In this document: positions 43,558-52,205 of the stretch, in pieces
Layout of the letters: every line of letters starts with the position of its first letter
Numbering within the stretch: position 1 is the stretch's first letter
DNA from: JBCDCU01 sp039180865
Lineage (GTDB): Bacteria; Pseudomonadota; Alphaproteobacteria; Rhizobiales; JACESI01
Direction: 5' to 3'
Assembly (NCBI GenBank): GCA_039180865.1
Contig: JBCDCZ010000001.1
Coordinates: 1 to 64,000 of the forward strand
Length of the DNA: 64,000 nt
The notes under the pieces: model-generated
The model's database searches: none
The model's input: only the letters and a program-made list of their open reading frames with translations
What the model was told of the DNA's origin: nothing
Position numbers and translations under genes: made by a program

Positions 43558-43590
43558 ACACCTGAACCTAAAAGCGATTTGAGGTGTGCC

Positions 43591-44880
43591 ATGCGAAAAT
43601 CGATAAAACGAGGCCGACTTTATTCGGCAATGCTTCTGACAGCCTTCTGCGCGGGATTTATGCCATTCATCTTCAACGTCGTTGTCGACCCCTACGACAT
43701 GAATGATGTGGTCGATCTCGACCTGGACAAGTTCAAGGTGAGCGAACCTGCCCATTATCCGCTTTGGAAGATGATTCATTTTCCGAAGAAAGGCCACGAG
43801 GCCGTGGTGCTCGGCGACAGTCGCGCCCGGGCTCTCAGGGAAAAACTCTGGCGCAGTCTGGGTGCAGACACATACAACTTCGCCTATGGCGGGGCGACGA
43901 TCTACGAGATCTTCGACACATTCGAGCATGTCAAAGATACGCCCAACCTGAAAACGCTTGTCGTCGGATTGCCGTTGCGCAGTTTCGATCCGGCACACCG
44001 CCGTGGCCTCAATCGAGTGCCGGAGGCAATCGAACTCTCAAGAAATCCTTTTGCCTACTACAAGAGCTGGTTTGTCGCGAAAATCGGTTGGCGCAATCTT
44101 GAAAGGCGCTATCCGGAGAATGTCGCGAGGCTTAGGAACTTAGCCTCTCCCATCTTCGCGGAAGCGAAGGCTTTCGGTCTTAAGGATCCTGCAAAAGCAC
44201 CTCTTACAGATTTACTGAACCCGGACGTCTGCGAAGGATGTGATCTGCCGGATCACGTCAAGGCAGTTCCCCATCCAATTGTTGCGAGGCGGCTCAACTT
44301 CGGAACCGGTCGCGGCCTTGGTCTGTGGGACGAAGCATGGCCTCCGATTGCGATTTCGCGGGAGCTGCCAAGGAAATTTGAAAGGCAGGTCCGCAAGAAC
44401 GGCCGGAACGACTGGGAAGGTTTCAAGTTTTCCGAGGAGCTGTTTGCCAAAATCGCAGCGATTGCAGAATGGAGCAAAGCCAACAACGTCAAACTGGTTT
44501 TTGTCATCCCGCCAACAATTCCGGAGATGCAGGAGCGCATGTCCAGATATGGTTGGTCCGGGCTGAACAACCGGTTCCGCCTTCGTTTGGCTGAGCTTGC
44601 ACCGGTTTTCGATTTCGATTTCGACAGCCCCCTTACGCGCGACCTGTCCCAGTTCACCGACGCCTATCATTTTAAAGGTAAAGCCGCCAAAGCGATGGTC
44701 GGCGAGATCCTTCAATTGGTGTCCGATGACCGCAAGGTCGTCGCCAGAGCGCGTAAGAGGCGCTCGGAAATTGTCTGCCCCATATCGGAAAGCGACCAGG
44801 TCACCGACCAGGTGAGCGATGGGATCGTTGAGATGAAACAGGGCGTCTCCTGCCGCATTTGGAGGTGGAGCCATGACTAG
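43591..44880 (+). CDS. Membrane-anchored SGNH-family protein (AlgJ/AlgX-like role)
   Basis: 429 residues: signal anchor (LYSAMLLTAFCAGFMPFIFNVVV), then an SGNH-hydrolase-type domain with GDSRARA (Ser77) near the start and the catalytic pair in FTDAYHFKGKAA near residue 360. SGNH proteins paired with AlgI-type acyltransferases O-acetylate polysaccharides in the periplasm (AlgJ, AlgX, WssI); that role is inferred from the algI gene three positions on. A TTG-initiated longer form is possible, but GAGG precedes the ATG at 43591. The C-terminal 40 residues are basic and without recognisable domain. The end overlaps the next gene by eight bases. Confidence 0.75.
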   Translation: MRKSIKRGRLYSAMLLTAFCAGFMPFIFNVVVDPYDMNDVVDLDLDKFKVSEPAHYPLWKMIHFPKKGHEAVVLGDSRARALREKLWRSLGADTYNFAYGGATIYEIFDTFEHVKDTPNLKTLVVGLPLRSFDPAHRRGLNRVPEAIELSRNPFAYYKSWFVAKIGWRNLERRYPENVARLRNLASPIFAEAKAFGLKDPAKAPLTDLLNPDVCEGCDLPDHVKAVPHPIVARRLNFGTGRGLGLWDEAWPPIAISRELPRKFERQVRKNGRNDWEGFKFSEELFAKIAAIAEWSKANNVKLVFVIPPTIPEMQERMSRYGWSGLNNRFRLRLAELAPVFDFDFDSPLTRDLSQFTDAYHFKGKAAKAMVGEILQLVSDDRKVVARARKRRSEIVCPISESDQVTDQVSDGIVEMKQGVSCRIWRWSHD

Positions 44881-46081
44881 ACGTGCCAGAAATCGCCTCC
44901 TCGCAATCAGCGTTGCAATCTTGTTTGCCGGGGGAGCAGGCCTGTGGGCTGCGTCTCATGTTGAAGGCGACAACGAAAGTGTCCGCTACCCGCCAAATGA
45001 TCCGAAAATCGTTCGCGCGGTCCGCAAAGCGCGATCCTTGCAAAAGTCCGGGCAACTTAAAGATGCGGTCATTGAACTGGAACGCCTCGTCACACGAGGG
45101 GATCCGACCGCAATGTATTATTTGGCGATGGCCCACGAGAAAGGCTGGGGGATCTCTCCTGATCTAGAAGAGATGCGAACCCTTCTGCAGGCGGCGGTGG
45201 AATATGAGTTCGACCTCCGCGGTCAGACTGCCTACAAGCTTGGGCGTCTCTATCAATTGGCAAGTGAAGCGGACTGTCAGAAAATCGCCGTCGCGTGGTT
45301 CCAGAAGGCCCTACAGTGGAACTACCCAAAGGCACATATGCAATTGGCCAGCCACTACGAACGTGGGATTGGGATCAAGCAGGATCTGGATCTTGCAATT
45401 TACCACTTCGAAGAGGCGGCAGACGCAGGGTTCGAAACCGCGTCTCTTTCTTTCGCTCGATCCCTGGTCAAAGGGCGCTTCAAGAAGCGTTATGACGCGT
45501 CTCGTGCCCTCGCCTTGGCAAACCGTGCAGTCCTTGCCTACGAGATCAAAGCTTCGAACGGCTCTGGCACTGCTGCGAAAGTTCTCGGTCGTTTGTATCG
45601 AGATGGCGAATTCGTCGATCAGAACGATGCGCAGGCACTCTACTGGTTTCGTCGCTCAAGCTTACTTGGCGACACCGGCGGCATGCATGAACTCGGCCTT
45701 TTTCTCATCGCTGTCTCAACTACGCTTGAGACCGATGCTAGATGGAACGAAGGCCTGAGTTGGCTTGAGAAAGCCGCTTCGCTCAGCCACGGCGGCGCGA
45801 TGACGGCGCTCGGACGCCTCCACCTCAAGGAAGAGCGCGATCTCAAAAAAGACGACGCCCCCCAATGGTTCGAAAAAGGGGTGGCGACCGGTCATGGCGG
45901 ATCGATGGAAGAGCTCGCCAGGCTCAAGGCGGCAGGTGAACTCGTCCCTCACGATTTACCAGGTGCAATAGTCCTTGCGGAAAAGGGCGCCAATCTCGGT
46001 CACGCCGGGTCGCGCAAACTCTTGAAGAAGCTACAGGCGGCTGAGGAAACCAAGCCCCTGTCTCTTCTGAAAAAATCCTGA
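44873..46081 (+). CDS. Sel1-repeat protein, AlgK-like
   Basis: 402 residues with an N-terminal membrane-spanning or signal segment (LLAISVAILFAGGAGLWAA) and about six Sel1/TPR-type repeats, e.g. AMYYLAMAHEKGWGI, AHMQLASHYERGIGIKQDLDLAIYHFEEAADAG and GTAAKVLGRLYRDGEFV. AlgK, also a Sel1-type protein, helps assemble the alginate export complex and binds the porin AlgE. Unlike AlgK no lipobox cysteine is evident, so inner-membrane anchoring is likely. It overlaps the SGNH gene and is followed by algI after 26 bp. Confidence 0.72.
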   Translation: MTRRARNRLLAISVAILFAGGAGLWAASHVEGDNESVRYPPNDPKIVRAVRKARSLQKSGQLKDAVIELERLVTRGDPTAMYYLAMAHEKGWGISPDLEEMRTLLQAAVEYEFDLRGQTAYKLGRLYQLASEADCQKIAVAWFQKALQWNYPKAHMQLASHYERGIGIKQDLDLAIYHFEEAADAGFETASLSFARSLVKGRFKKRYDASRALALANRAVLAYEIKASNGSGTAAKVLGRLYRDGEFVDQNDAQALYWFRRSSLLGDTGGMHELGLFLIAVSTTLETDARWNEGLSWLEKAASLSHGGAMTALGRLHLKEERDLKKDDAPQWFEKGVATGHGGSMEELARLKAAGELVPHDLPGAIVLAEKGANLGHAGSRKLLKKLQAAEETKPLSLLKKS

Positions 46082-46107
46082 CAATCGAGTGAGTAAGGAG
46101 AAGCGCA

Positions 46108-47610
46108 ATGGTCTTCAGTTCGCTTGAATTTATCTACCTGTTCTTACCTCCGGTTCTCACAGGTTTTTTGATCTTAAGGTGGCTCGGAACCGAAAAGGGA
46201 ATCATATGGTGGCTGATCGCTGCATCGCTCGCATTTTACGCGTGGTGGAGCCCGATCCACCTTGTCCTCCTGATGGCGTCGGTCGCTTCCAATTTCGCGC
46301 TCCACAAGATCATCCTGAAGACTAAGAGTACCACAGTGCTTGCGGTCGGGATTATCGGTAATCTCGCAACCCTCGCTTACTTCAAATACGCTGATTTTCT
46401 AATCGGCAGTTTAAATCCGGTCCTTGGCACGGATCTCGCGATGATGAACATCGTCCTGCCGCTCGCGATTTCGTTCTTCACCTTCCAGCAGATATCGTTT
46501 CTGTACGATACCTATCGGGGTGACATCGCCGATTGTGGTTTCGCGAAATATTGCCTTTTCGTTGTCTTCTTTCCGCAATTGATCGCCGGTCCGATCGTAC
46601 TGCAGAAGGACACAATCCCGCAATTCCGGCTCGCGATCTTTCAAAGCCGGGTCTTCGTGAACCTTTCGGTTGGCGGCACCCTATTCGTCATAGGCCTCTT
46701 CAAGAAAATCGTTTTCGCTGACGGCGTTGCGCCAGTCGCCAACACGGTTTTCGGTCTTGCAGATAGCGGCGAAGCCGTCCCGCTAGAAGCGGCCTGGATC
46801 GGTGCCCTCGCCTATACACTGCAGATCTATTTCGACTTTTCGGGTTATTGCGATATGGCGCTGGGCCTTGCACGCATGTTCGGCATCCGTTTGCCGATCA
46901 ATTTCAACTCCCCCTATAAGTCAAAATCTATTGTCGAATTCTGGCGCCGCTGGCACATCACGCTCTCCCGCTTTTTGCGCGACTACCTGTACATTCCGCT
47001 CGGCGGAAACAAGCAGGGCAAAGGGCGCCGCTACTTCAACCTGATGGCGACGATGGTCCTTGGCGGGCTCTGGCACGGTGCAGCCTGGACCTTTGTCTTC
47101 TGGGGGCTCCTGCACGGCTTCTACCTCATCATCAATCACGCCTGGAGCGCCATCTCGCGCGACTTCGAGGAGCTTGCCGTCATCCCGCGACCAGTCCGCG
47201 TCCTCTTTGCCCAAAGCCTCACCATGCTGGCCGTCGTCGTCGCTTGGGTTTTCTTCAGAGCGGAAACTTTCGGCGGCGCGCTTTCGATCCTTCAGGGCAT
47301 GACCGGACTAACAGACGGCGTGAATAAGGCGCTTTGGAAAGACCTGATGCTTCAAAGCGCAAACCACTGGGCGGTTATCGCATGTTTGTTTGCTGTCGTC
47401 TTTGTCGCGCCGAACAGCATCGAGATTTTGCGCAACTACCGTCCTGTCACCGAGTTGAGAGCCGCGCTCCAAAATGCCGGCAAAGTCCGGCGGATTGTCT
47501 GGCGCGCCTCACCTGGATGGGGGCTTGTCGCGGCGGGCCTGACGCTTGTTGCGGTGATCCAGGTCTACCGTCTCGAGAACATGACGGAGTTCATCTACTT
47601 CAATTTCTAA
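46108..47610 (+). CDS. algI: AlgI-like MBOAT O-acyltransferase
   Basis: A 500-residue polytopic membrane acyltransferase of the MBOAT family that passes acetyl groups across the inner membrane to a periplasmic partner. Visible signatures: QISFLYDTYRG, FFPQLIAGPIV, YFDFSGYCDMALGLARMFGI, NFNSPYKSKSIVEFWRRWHITLS and the catalytic GLWHG with His323. AGGAG precedes the ATG. Its place between the Sel1 and periplasmic 47625 genes supports polymer O-acetylation. Confidence 0.88.
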   Translation: MVFSSLEFIYLFLPPVLTGFLILRWLGTEKGIIWWLIAASLAFYAWWSPIHLVLLMASVASNFALHKIILKTKSTTVLAVGIIGNLATLAYFKYADFLIGSLNPVLGTDLAMMNIVLPLAISFFTFQQISFLYDTYRGDIADCGFAKYCLFVVFFPQLIAGPIVLQKDTIPQFRLAIFQSRVFVNLSVGGTLFVIGLFKKIVFADGVAPVANTVFGLADSGEAVPLEAAWIGALAYTLQIYFDFSGYCDMALGLARMFGIRLPINFNSPYKSKSIVEFWRRWHITLSRFLRDYLYIPLGGNKQGKGRRYFNLMATMVLGGLWHGAAWTFVFWGLLHGFYLIINHAWSAISRDFEELAVIPRPVRVLFAQSLTMLAVVVAWVFFRAETFGGALSILQGMTGLTDGVNKALWKDLMLQSANHWAVIACLFAVVFVAPNSIEILRNYRPVTELRAALQNAGKVRRIVWRASPGWGLVAAGLTLVAVIQVYRLENMTEFIYFNF

Positions 47611-47624
47611 GGGCATGAATAAAA

Positions 47625-49607
47625 ATGAAAACTCGCATGTCCTTAGCGAGGGCGAGCGCTTGGCACATCTTGATGCTCGCCCTCATCCTCAGTCCTTACT
47701 GTTCACCCGTAGGGGCTGAGGACAGTTTACCCGGCTACGAAATTGCGCTCAAAGGCAAGAAAACAAGCTTCAATACCCATACTGGAAAACTAACAATCCG
47801 CGGCATCAGCCGCAAAGGACTGGTATCCGCCCAACGTCGGAGCAATCTCCTTCTCAGCCGCTATTTCGAAGACGGTGGCTTTCGCGAGACCGTTGAGCTT
47901 AATGGAGAGATACTCGTTGACGGTCGAGATACGAGCGACATAGCCCGGGTATCCGGGTTTCGCACCGATCGCGACGGTTCCTTCGTCTACGTCCGAATAA
48001 CAAAAGGGCCGGACGGCCAGGTGACGCTTGTGCAGGATGGCGATCCGGTACTGACCTGGCGACGAAACAGTCGGATCAGCATCCTGTCTTATGACCGCAA
48101 GAGCCTCGTTACGGCCGAATATGATCAGGCCCGCCAGCGTACCGTTTTTTTGCGCTATATGCGCCTTGAGAACGGTCGAATATCATCTGAGCCCCAGCCA
48201 ATTGGCGCTTTAGAAGACTGCGCTTTGTTGGGTGCGCGGATCACGAAAACGTCTATCATCGCTCAAACCTATTGCGACCCATCAAAGGGAAGTGACCTCG
48301 TCGAGATTAGCCTTGAGACGGGGGAGCAGAGCGGGATCGCTGCGGGTTCCGCCGATGAGATGATATCTCCGATCAGGCCACGCGAAAAAGGCGCAATCTC
48401 CGTTCTTACGATTGATGGCAATCCCAATGGCAAGCAAGCCTTTCATGCAATAGCAGGACTTTTCCTTTCCTCGCTTGGAGAACCGATGTCACTTGCCTCT
48501 GACGAGGCCGGGCGCCAGAGCTGGGCGCAAAGCTACCGGACAAGAACACTCGGACTGCTCTTTGAGAAGACCGGGCACCCAGTGTTCGCATCACTCGCGA
48601 CTCGCGCGATGACCAACACGCTCATGCAGGATAACCGAAGGCTGGGCCTGACAGGCCCATTCAATCCGTCTTGCGCATGGGCGTCCCGGATTTACTCACA
48701 AGACGGCAAGTCACCGGTTTCATTCCTCGTCAATCAGGCGATGATTGCCTCAGCCCTGACACGTACCTGCGAACGCCTTGGTACGTCCTGTCCATCGAAG
48801 CTTAAAGCGGCCATTGAACGAAAAAACCGTTGTCTGATCGCGGCCTATGAACCGCATTTCGATCACAAGCACGGACTCTACCGGATACAATATGGCGCAC
48901 CCTTTCGGTTCGATGGGATATGGGCGCCCTGGAACTGGCAAATGAGCCTGCTACCGGTCCTTGTGAACGTTGCCCGTTCTCAGGAAAACGACACTCTAAA
49001 AAACCGTGCTGCAAGTATCGCAAACCGGTTCGTTGAGAGCTGGAGCGAGCAAGAAAACGGTGTCACTTGGCGTTATTGGCCTCGCCCCTATTACGACGGA
49101 TGGCAGAGCGAAGACCGAATATCGCAGAACAGACCGGAGCAACGAACACACATTCCGAAACGGTTCGAAGACACCAACCATGCCGGGATTAGTCTGCTTG
49201 GGCTGGCGGATTCGGGGTATCGAAACGCACTACCTGAATCGATGGCAGACGGGCTCACCAGACGGATCGATACGCTGATTGAAGCCGTTCCGGGAAGCCC
49301 ACGTGATCTCGACGGGCAAGGACCGAGGAGCCCGCAATGGATTCCGGGTGGGGGCTTCGCGGCATTTGCTACGGACGAATTGGATAAACTCTATGCAGCG
49401 AAGTTACCTGCAAGCGTTTCATCGGATCAGCATCTTGCCTATGCCATGCTTTTCGATCCGAAAGAACCGTTCGATCTTAGGATAGAACTGCGCCAGTGCG
49501 ATGAGACTGGATGCTCGACACGAGTCGATAAGCGCTACAATTCCGTTTCAGATTTTCTGTCCGACAACCCGCTCTTTACAATCCGTCGCCTTAAAACCGG
49601 ACGATAA
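47625..49607 (+). CDS. Exported protein with helical toroid-like domain, function unknown
   Basis: 660 residues with a signal peptide (WHILMLALILSPYCSPVGA). Residues about 40-290 are beta-rich. Residues about 310-580 look like an alpha/alpha toroid, with RFDGIWAPWNWQMSLLPVL, VTWRYWPRPYYDGW and RFEDTNHAGISLLGLADSG. Aromatic clefts plus an E/D-H motif of this kind occur in polysaccharide lyases and C5-epimerases. As it stands where algL or algG would be expected, it may trim or epimerise polymer in the periplasm. I do not recognise a named family. It starts 14 bp after algI and is the last gene of the operon. Confidence 0.7.
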   Translation: MKTRMSLARASAWHILMLALILSPYCSPVGAEDSLPGYEIALKGKKTSFNTHTGKLTIRGISRKGLVSAQRRSNLLLSRYFEDGGFRETVELNGEILVDGRDTSDIARVSGFRTDRDGSFVYVRITKGPDGQVTLVQDGDPVLTWRRNSRISILSYDRKSLVTAEYDQARQRTVFLRYMRLENGRISSEPQPIGALEDCALLGARITKTSIIAQTYCDPSKGSDLVEISLETGEQSGIAAGSADEMISPIRPREKGAISVLTIDGNPNGKQAFHAIAGLFLSSLGEPMSLASDEAGRQSWAQSYRTRTLGLLFEKTGHPVFASLATRAMTNTLMQDNRRLGLTGPFNPSCAWASRIYSQDGKSPVSFLVNQAMIASALTRTCERLGTSCPSKLKAAIERKNRCLIAAYEPHFDHKHGLYRIQYGAPFRFDGIWAPWNWQMSLLPVLVNVARSQENDTLKNRAASIANRFVESWSEQENGVTWRYWPRPYYDGWQSEDRISQNRPEQRTHIPKRFEDTNHAGISLLGLADSGYRNALPESMADGLTRRIDTLIEAVPGSPRDLDGQGPRSPQWIPGGGFAAFATDELDKLYAAKLPASVSSDQHLAYAMLFDPKEPFDLRIELRQCDETGCSTRVDKRYNSVSDFLSDNPLFTIRRLKTGR

Positions 49608-49611
49608 GAAA

Positions 49612-49637
49612 GGGCCGGTCTCTTTCAAAACCGGCCC
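49612..49637. terminator. Bidirectional terminator between 47625 and rtx genes
   Basis: An 8-bp GC-rich stem, GGGCCGGT with ACCGGCCC, and a 10-base loop, between the two converging genes (5 bp after one stop, 29 bp before the other). The following T-tract is poor on both strands. Confidence 0.6.
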
Positions 49638-49665
49638 GCTTAAGTTCGTGTTTGTCGCCAGAGGA

Positions 49666-51675
49666 TCAGGCAAACAGCAGCCAGTCTGCGCTCGTTAGAT
49701 CCGCGACACTCACACCTTCAAAAAGAACGCTATCGTCGTGCATCGGATCTAGCGATGCGAAGTCAAGAAGCGCTCCGTCTTGAGTGTCACTTAAGGCCGC
49801 CTCATAATCTCCGAGGCTGTAACCATCCGACAGCGAGACAAGATCGGTTCCGACTTCAAAGTCGATGATGACATCATCGCCATCACCGAATTCAAAGACG
49901 AAGGTGTCTTCAACCCCATCATTGCGACCGAGTTCCGCTCCATAAAGAACGTCATCTCCTTCACCGCCATCGATCAGGTCAGAGCCCTTGCCGCCGCGGA
50001 GCATGTCGGCACCTTCCCCACCGGAGAGTGTATCGGCACCGCTTCCACCATTGAGATAATCGTCACCGAATTCCCCGTTGAGAAGATCGTCACCGGTATA
50101 GCCGATGAGCGTATCATCGCCGGCACCACCATCGATTTCATTCGCTAGGCGGCTCCCGATGATTTTGTCGTCGTACCCTGTGCCGATCATGTTCTCGATA
50201 CTGATGAGCTCATCGGTCCCGTCACCTCTAACGGCACCGGTAAGGAGGTTCGCGGAAATCTTCTTCGTCCAGTTCGAGTAGTCGACGGTGTCAATGCCGG
50301 AGCCGCCATTGATCACATCATTACCGGTGCCACCGTCAATCAGATCGTCACCGCTGTTGCCATCGATCTGGTCGTTACCGGAACCGCCTCTGAGGACATC
50401 ATCTCCACTGCCACCACTAAGAGTGTCATGACCACTCTCACCTTCGAGGATGTCATTGCCGCTGTTGCCTTCGAGGGAATCGTTGCCCTGGCCTCCCCTG
50501 ACGATATCGTTATCGGAGCCGCCCTTCAGAGTGTCATTTCCGTGACCACCTTCGATCGTGTCGTCGCCGGAGCTCCCCTCCAGTAGGTCATGACCATTTC
50601 CGCCAAAAAGCTGATCGTCTCCCGAATTGCCGAAGAGCTCATCATCACCACGCCCACCATCAAGGAGATCATTTCCAAGCCCACCGAAGAGTTCGTCATG
50701 GCCGTTCTCGCCATAAAGGACATCATTGCCGCGATGGCCGTAGAGCTCATCCGATCCGGTTCCGCCATAAAGGATATCGTCGTCCTTATAGTCGATCACG
50801 ATCGGTGGGCCATCGCCCTGCTGGTTACCGGGATTGTCGAGGCCCAACGAAGTCCGGTAATGGGCATTGAGAAGGGTGGCATTCTCAGTCCCGATATCGA
50901 CGGTAAAAACGCTGTCGTCGAAGTCGCGATCCCCACCATTATAGAGATCCTCAAATCCGAGCGTGATCGTCCCTTTCTGGGTTTTCAGGATTCCGGTCGT
51001 ATGAAGGATTCCATCCGGATTGAGATCAACCGTGTCGCCGTGCGCCGCCGTATGATAGGCGTGGTGCCTGACGGGCGTCGTCGTGCCATCATTACCCTCA
51101 AAGACAAGTTGCGGGTTGATGCTCGAGAGCGTTGCCGTATCGCCGTTCGTGTCGATAAACGCGAAGCTACCGTCGTTGAAATTGGCAAAGTTGTTGTAGC
51201 TGTAGCCATTCGAAACGATGAAAAAGCCGAGTTGATCACCGGCCGACACATCGAGATATTCTCGTGTCTCGCCACCGATAAGATTGCCGCCGCTTCCTTG
51301 CAGCGAGGCATTCGGCCAGATGATAGAAACATCCTTGATTTCACCCGTCTCGGCATCGACTTTGTAATAGCCGAAGCTGTTCCGGTATCCGGCTGTTTCC
51401 CCTTCAAAGATCACACTGACCGGATAATCGTCTGTGACTGTGATGGACTGGACCTGTACGACATTGGGACCACCGGACCCGTAAAGCACATCGTTGCCGT
51501 TGTTGCCGTAGAGCGTGTCGCTCCCGCGACCGCCCCAGACTTCATCATTTCCGTTCTGACCAGACATAACATCATCGCCAAGGCGACCTGACATAACGTC
51601 TGAATGGACGGTCCCGGTAATCGTGTCGTCTTGATTTGTTCCGATAATCGGGTGTGTTGCCGGTAGGCTCCCCAT
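49666..51675 (-). CDS. RTX calcium-binding secreted protein with DUF4114-like domain
   Basis: 669 residues, acidic, no Sec signal peptide. It has a short RTX block near residues 25-55 and a DUF4114-like domain at about 60-245 with GTITLGFEDLYNGGDRDFDDSVF. A long array of GGxGxDxLx nonapeptides (about 285-590) and a C-terminal RTX export region (DTFVFEFGDGDDVIIDFEVG ... ADWLLFA) follow. The repeats bind calcium after type I secretion. No parallel beta-helix epimerase module is visible, so it is more likely a matrix or adhesion protein than an AlgE-type epimerase. AGGAG seven bases before the ATG at 51675 sets the start. No type I exporter is in the window. Confidence 0.82.
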   Translation of the reverse strand: MGSLPATHPIIGTNQDDTITGTVHSDVMSGRLGDDVMSGQNGNDEVWGGRGSDTLYGNNGNDVLYGSGGPNVVQVQSITVTDDYPVSVIFEGETAGYRNSFGYYKVDAETGEIKDVSIIWPNASLQGSGGNLIGGETREYLDVSAGDQLGFFIVSNGYSYNNFANFNDGSFAFIDTNGDTATLSSINPQLVFEGNDGTTTPVRHHAYHTAAHGDTVDLNPDGILHTTGILKTQKGTITLGFEDLYNGGDRDFDDSVFTVDIGTENATLLNAHYRTSLGLDNPGNQQGDGPPIVIDYKDDDILYGGTGSDELYGHRGNDVLYGENGHDELFGGLGNDLLDGGRGDDELFGNSGDDQLFGGNGHDLLEGSSGDDTIEGGHGNDTLKGGSDNDIVRGGQGNDSLEGNSGNDILEGESGHDTLSGGSGDDVLRGGSGNDQIDGNSGDDLIDGGTGNDVINGGSGIDTVDYSNWTKKISANLLTGAVRGDGTDELISIENMIGTGYDDKIIGSRLANEIDGGAGDDTLIGYTGDDLLNGEFGDDYLNGGSGADTLSGGEGADMLRGGKGSDLIDGGEGDDVLYGAELGRNDGVEDTFVFEFGDGDDVIIDFEVGTDLVSLSDGYSLGDYEAALSDTQDGALLDFASLDPMHDDSVLFEGVSVADLTSADWLLFA

Positions 51676-51743
51676 ATCAATTCTCCTGCTCATTGAAACT
51701 GACTGCGCCGCAATCGCGGCCGCATGGTGTCAGCTCTCAATGG

Positions 51744-51758
51744 GCAAGAGAAATGCCA
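51744..51758 (-). promoter_or_regulatory. Sigma-54 promoter of the rtx gene
   Basis: On the minus strand TGGCAT-TTCTC-TTGC followed by C; about 69 bp before the start codon. Confidence 0.68.
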
Positions 51759-51842
51759 GAAAGGCTCAAGATTAGGCCACAATTAAGATATTGATTTATA
51801 ATGATTAAATTTAAAACGCTTAATTGGAGCGACGTGTATCTT

Positions 51843-51855
51843 TTGCACTTTGCGA
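51843..51855 (-). promoter_or_regulatory. TTGCA-N3-TGCAA-type dyad upstream of the rtx gene
   Basis: TTGCA-CTT-TGCGA, one mismatch from the perfect dyad, 85 bp upstream of the -24 element. The rest of the gap 51676-52127 holds no supportable gene. Confidence 0.5.
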
Positions 51856-52128
51856 AACCGGCTCGCTATATGCGAATTGAGAGGCGAACGGATGATCACC
51901 AGATCCATGATGTGGAGGCCTTACGAGCCCGCCAGTTGAGAAGTCCTGGCTTTTTATCCTTGAAGGAACTGCAAAAATAACTGAGGCGCTGAAACCGCTC
52001 CTCACATATGGGTTGCTCAGCCCTACAAAAAAGACGGGTAAGTGATCAACGAAAAGGCTTAGGGCGCTTGCATAGTGCCTACAAAACAATTTGAATTCGT
52101 CTCGTGTCAACGAGCTATTTGAGATTTT

Positions 52129-52205
52129 TGGTGACCCCGACAGGATTCGAACCTGTGACCTACGGATTAGGAATCCGTCGCTCTATCCTGCTGAGCTACG
52201 GGGCC
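52129..52205 (-). tRNA. tRNA-Arg (anticodon CCT)
   Basis: The 77-nt cloverleaf on the minus strand includes the encoded CCA. The acceptor stem pairs GGCCCCG with CGGGGTC, the anticodon stem ACGGA with TCCGT around loop TTCCTAA, and the T arm has GGTTCGAATCC. Anticodon CCT reads AGG (Arg). Its 3' part is repeated at 31731-31779, making it the presumed attachment site of the island to its left. Confidence 0.97.

Larger units (their letters stand above)
31731..52205. mobile_element. Putative genomic island carrying an alginate-type system
   Basis: The block is bounded by direct repeats of the tRNA-Arg(CCT) 3' end, with the intact tRNA at the right and the displaced copy at the left, the geometry expected for site-specific integration. 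All genes inside fit one function, exopolysaccharide synthesis and its regulation. No integrase, transposase or excisionase was found inside, so it may be a decayed or trans-mobilised element. Boundaries come from the repeats; a codon-usage test was not possible. Confidence 0.7.

Noticed and set aside
50590..51591. Plus-strand open frame of 333 codons
   Set aside because: It is antisense to the RTX repeats; the repetitive I/V-rich pattern follows from the GGxGxD codons on the other strand.
49666..51675. AlgE-type mannuronan C5-epimerase
   Set aside because: RTX repeats are shared with such enzymes, but no beta-helix catalytic module is visible; a DUF4114-like domain occupies the N-terminal part.
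51820..52110. 96-codon minus-strand frame next to the tRNA
   Set aside because: No ribosome site, no recognisable similarity, and it overlaps the probable enhancer dyad of the rtx gene.
31780..52128. Integrase or transposase inside the island
   Set aside because: None of the genes on either strand shows tyrosine or serine recombinase or DDE transposase motifs.
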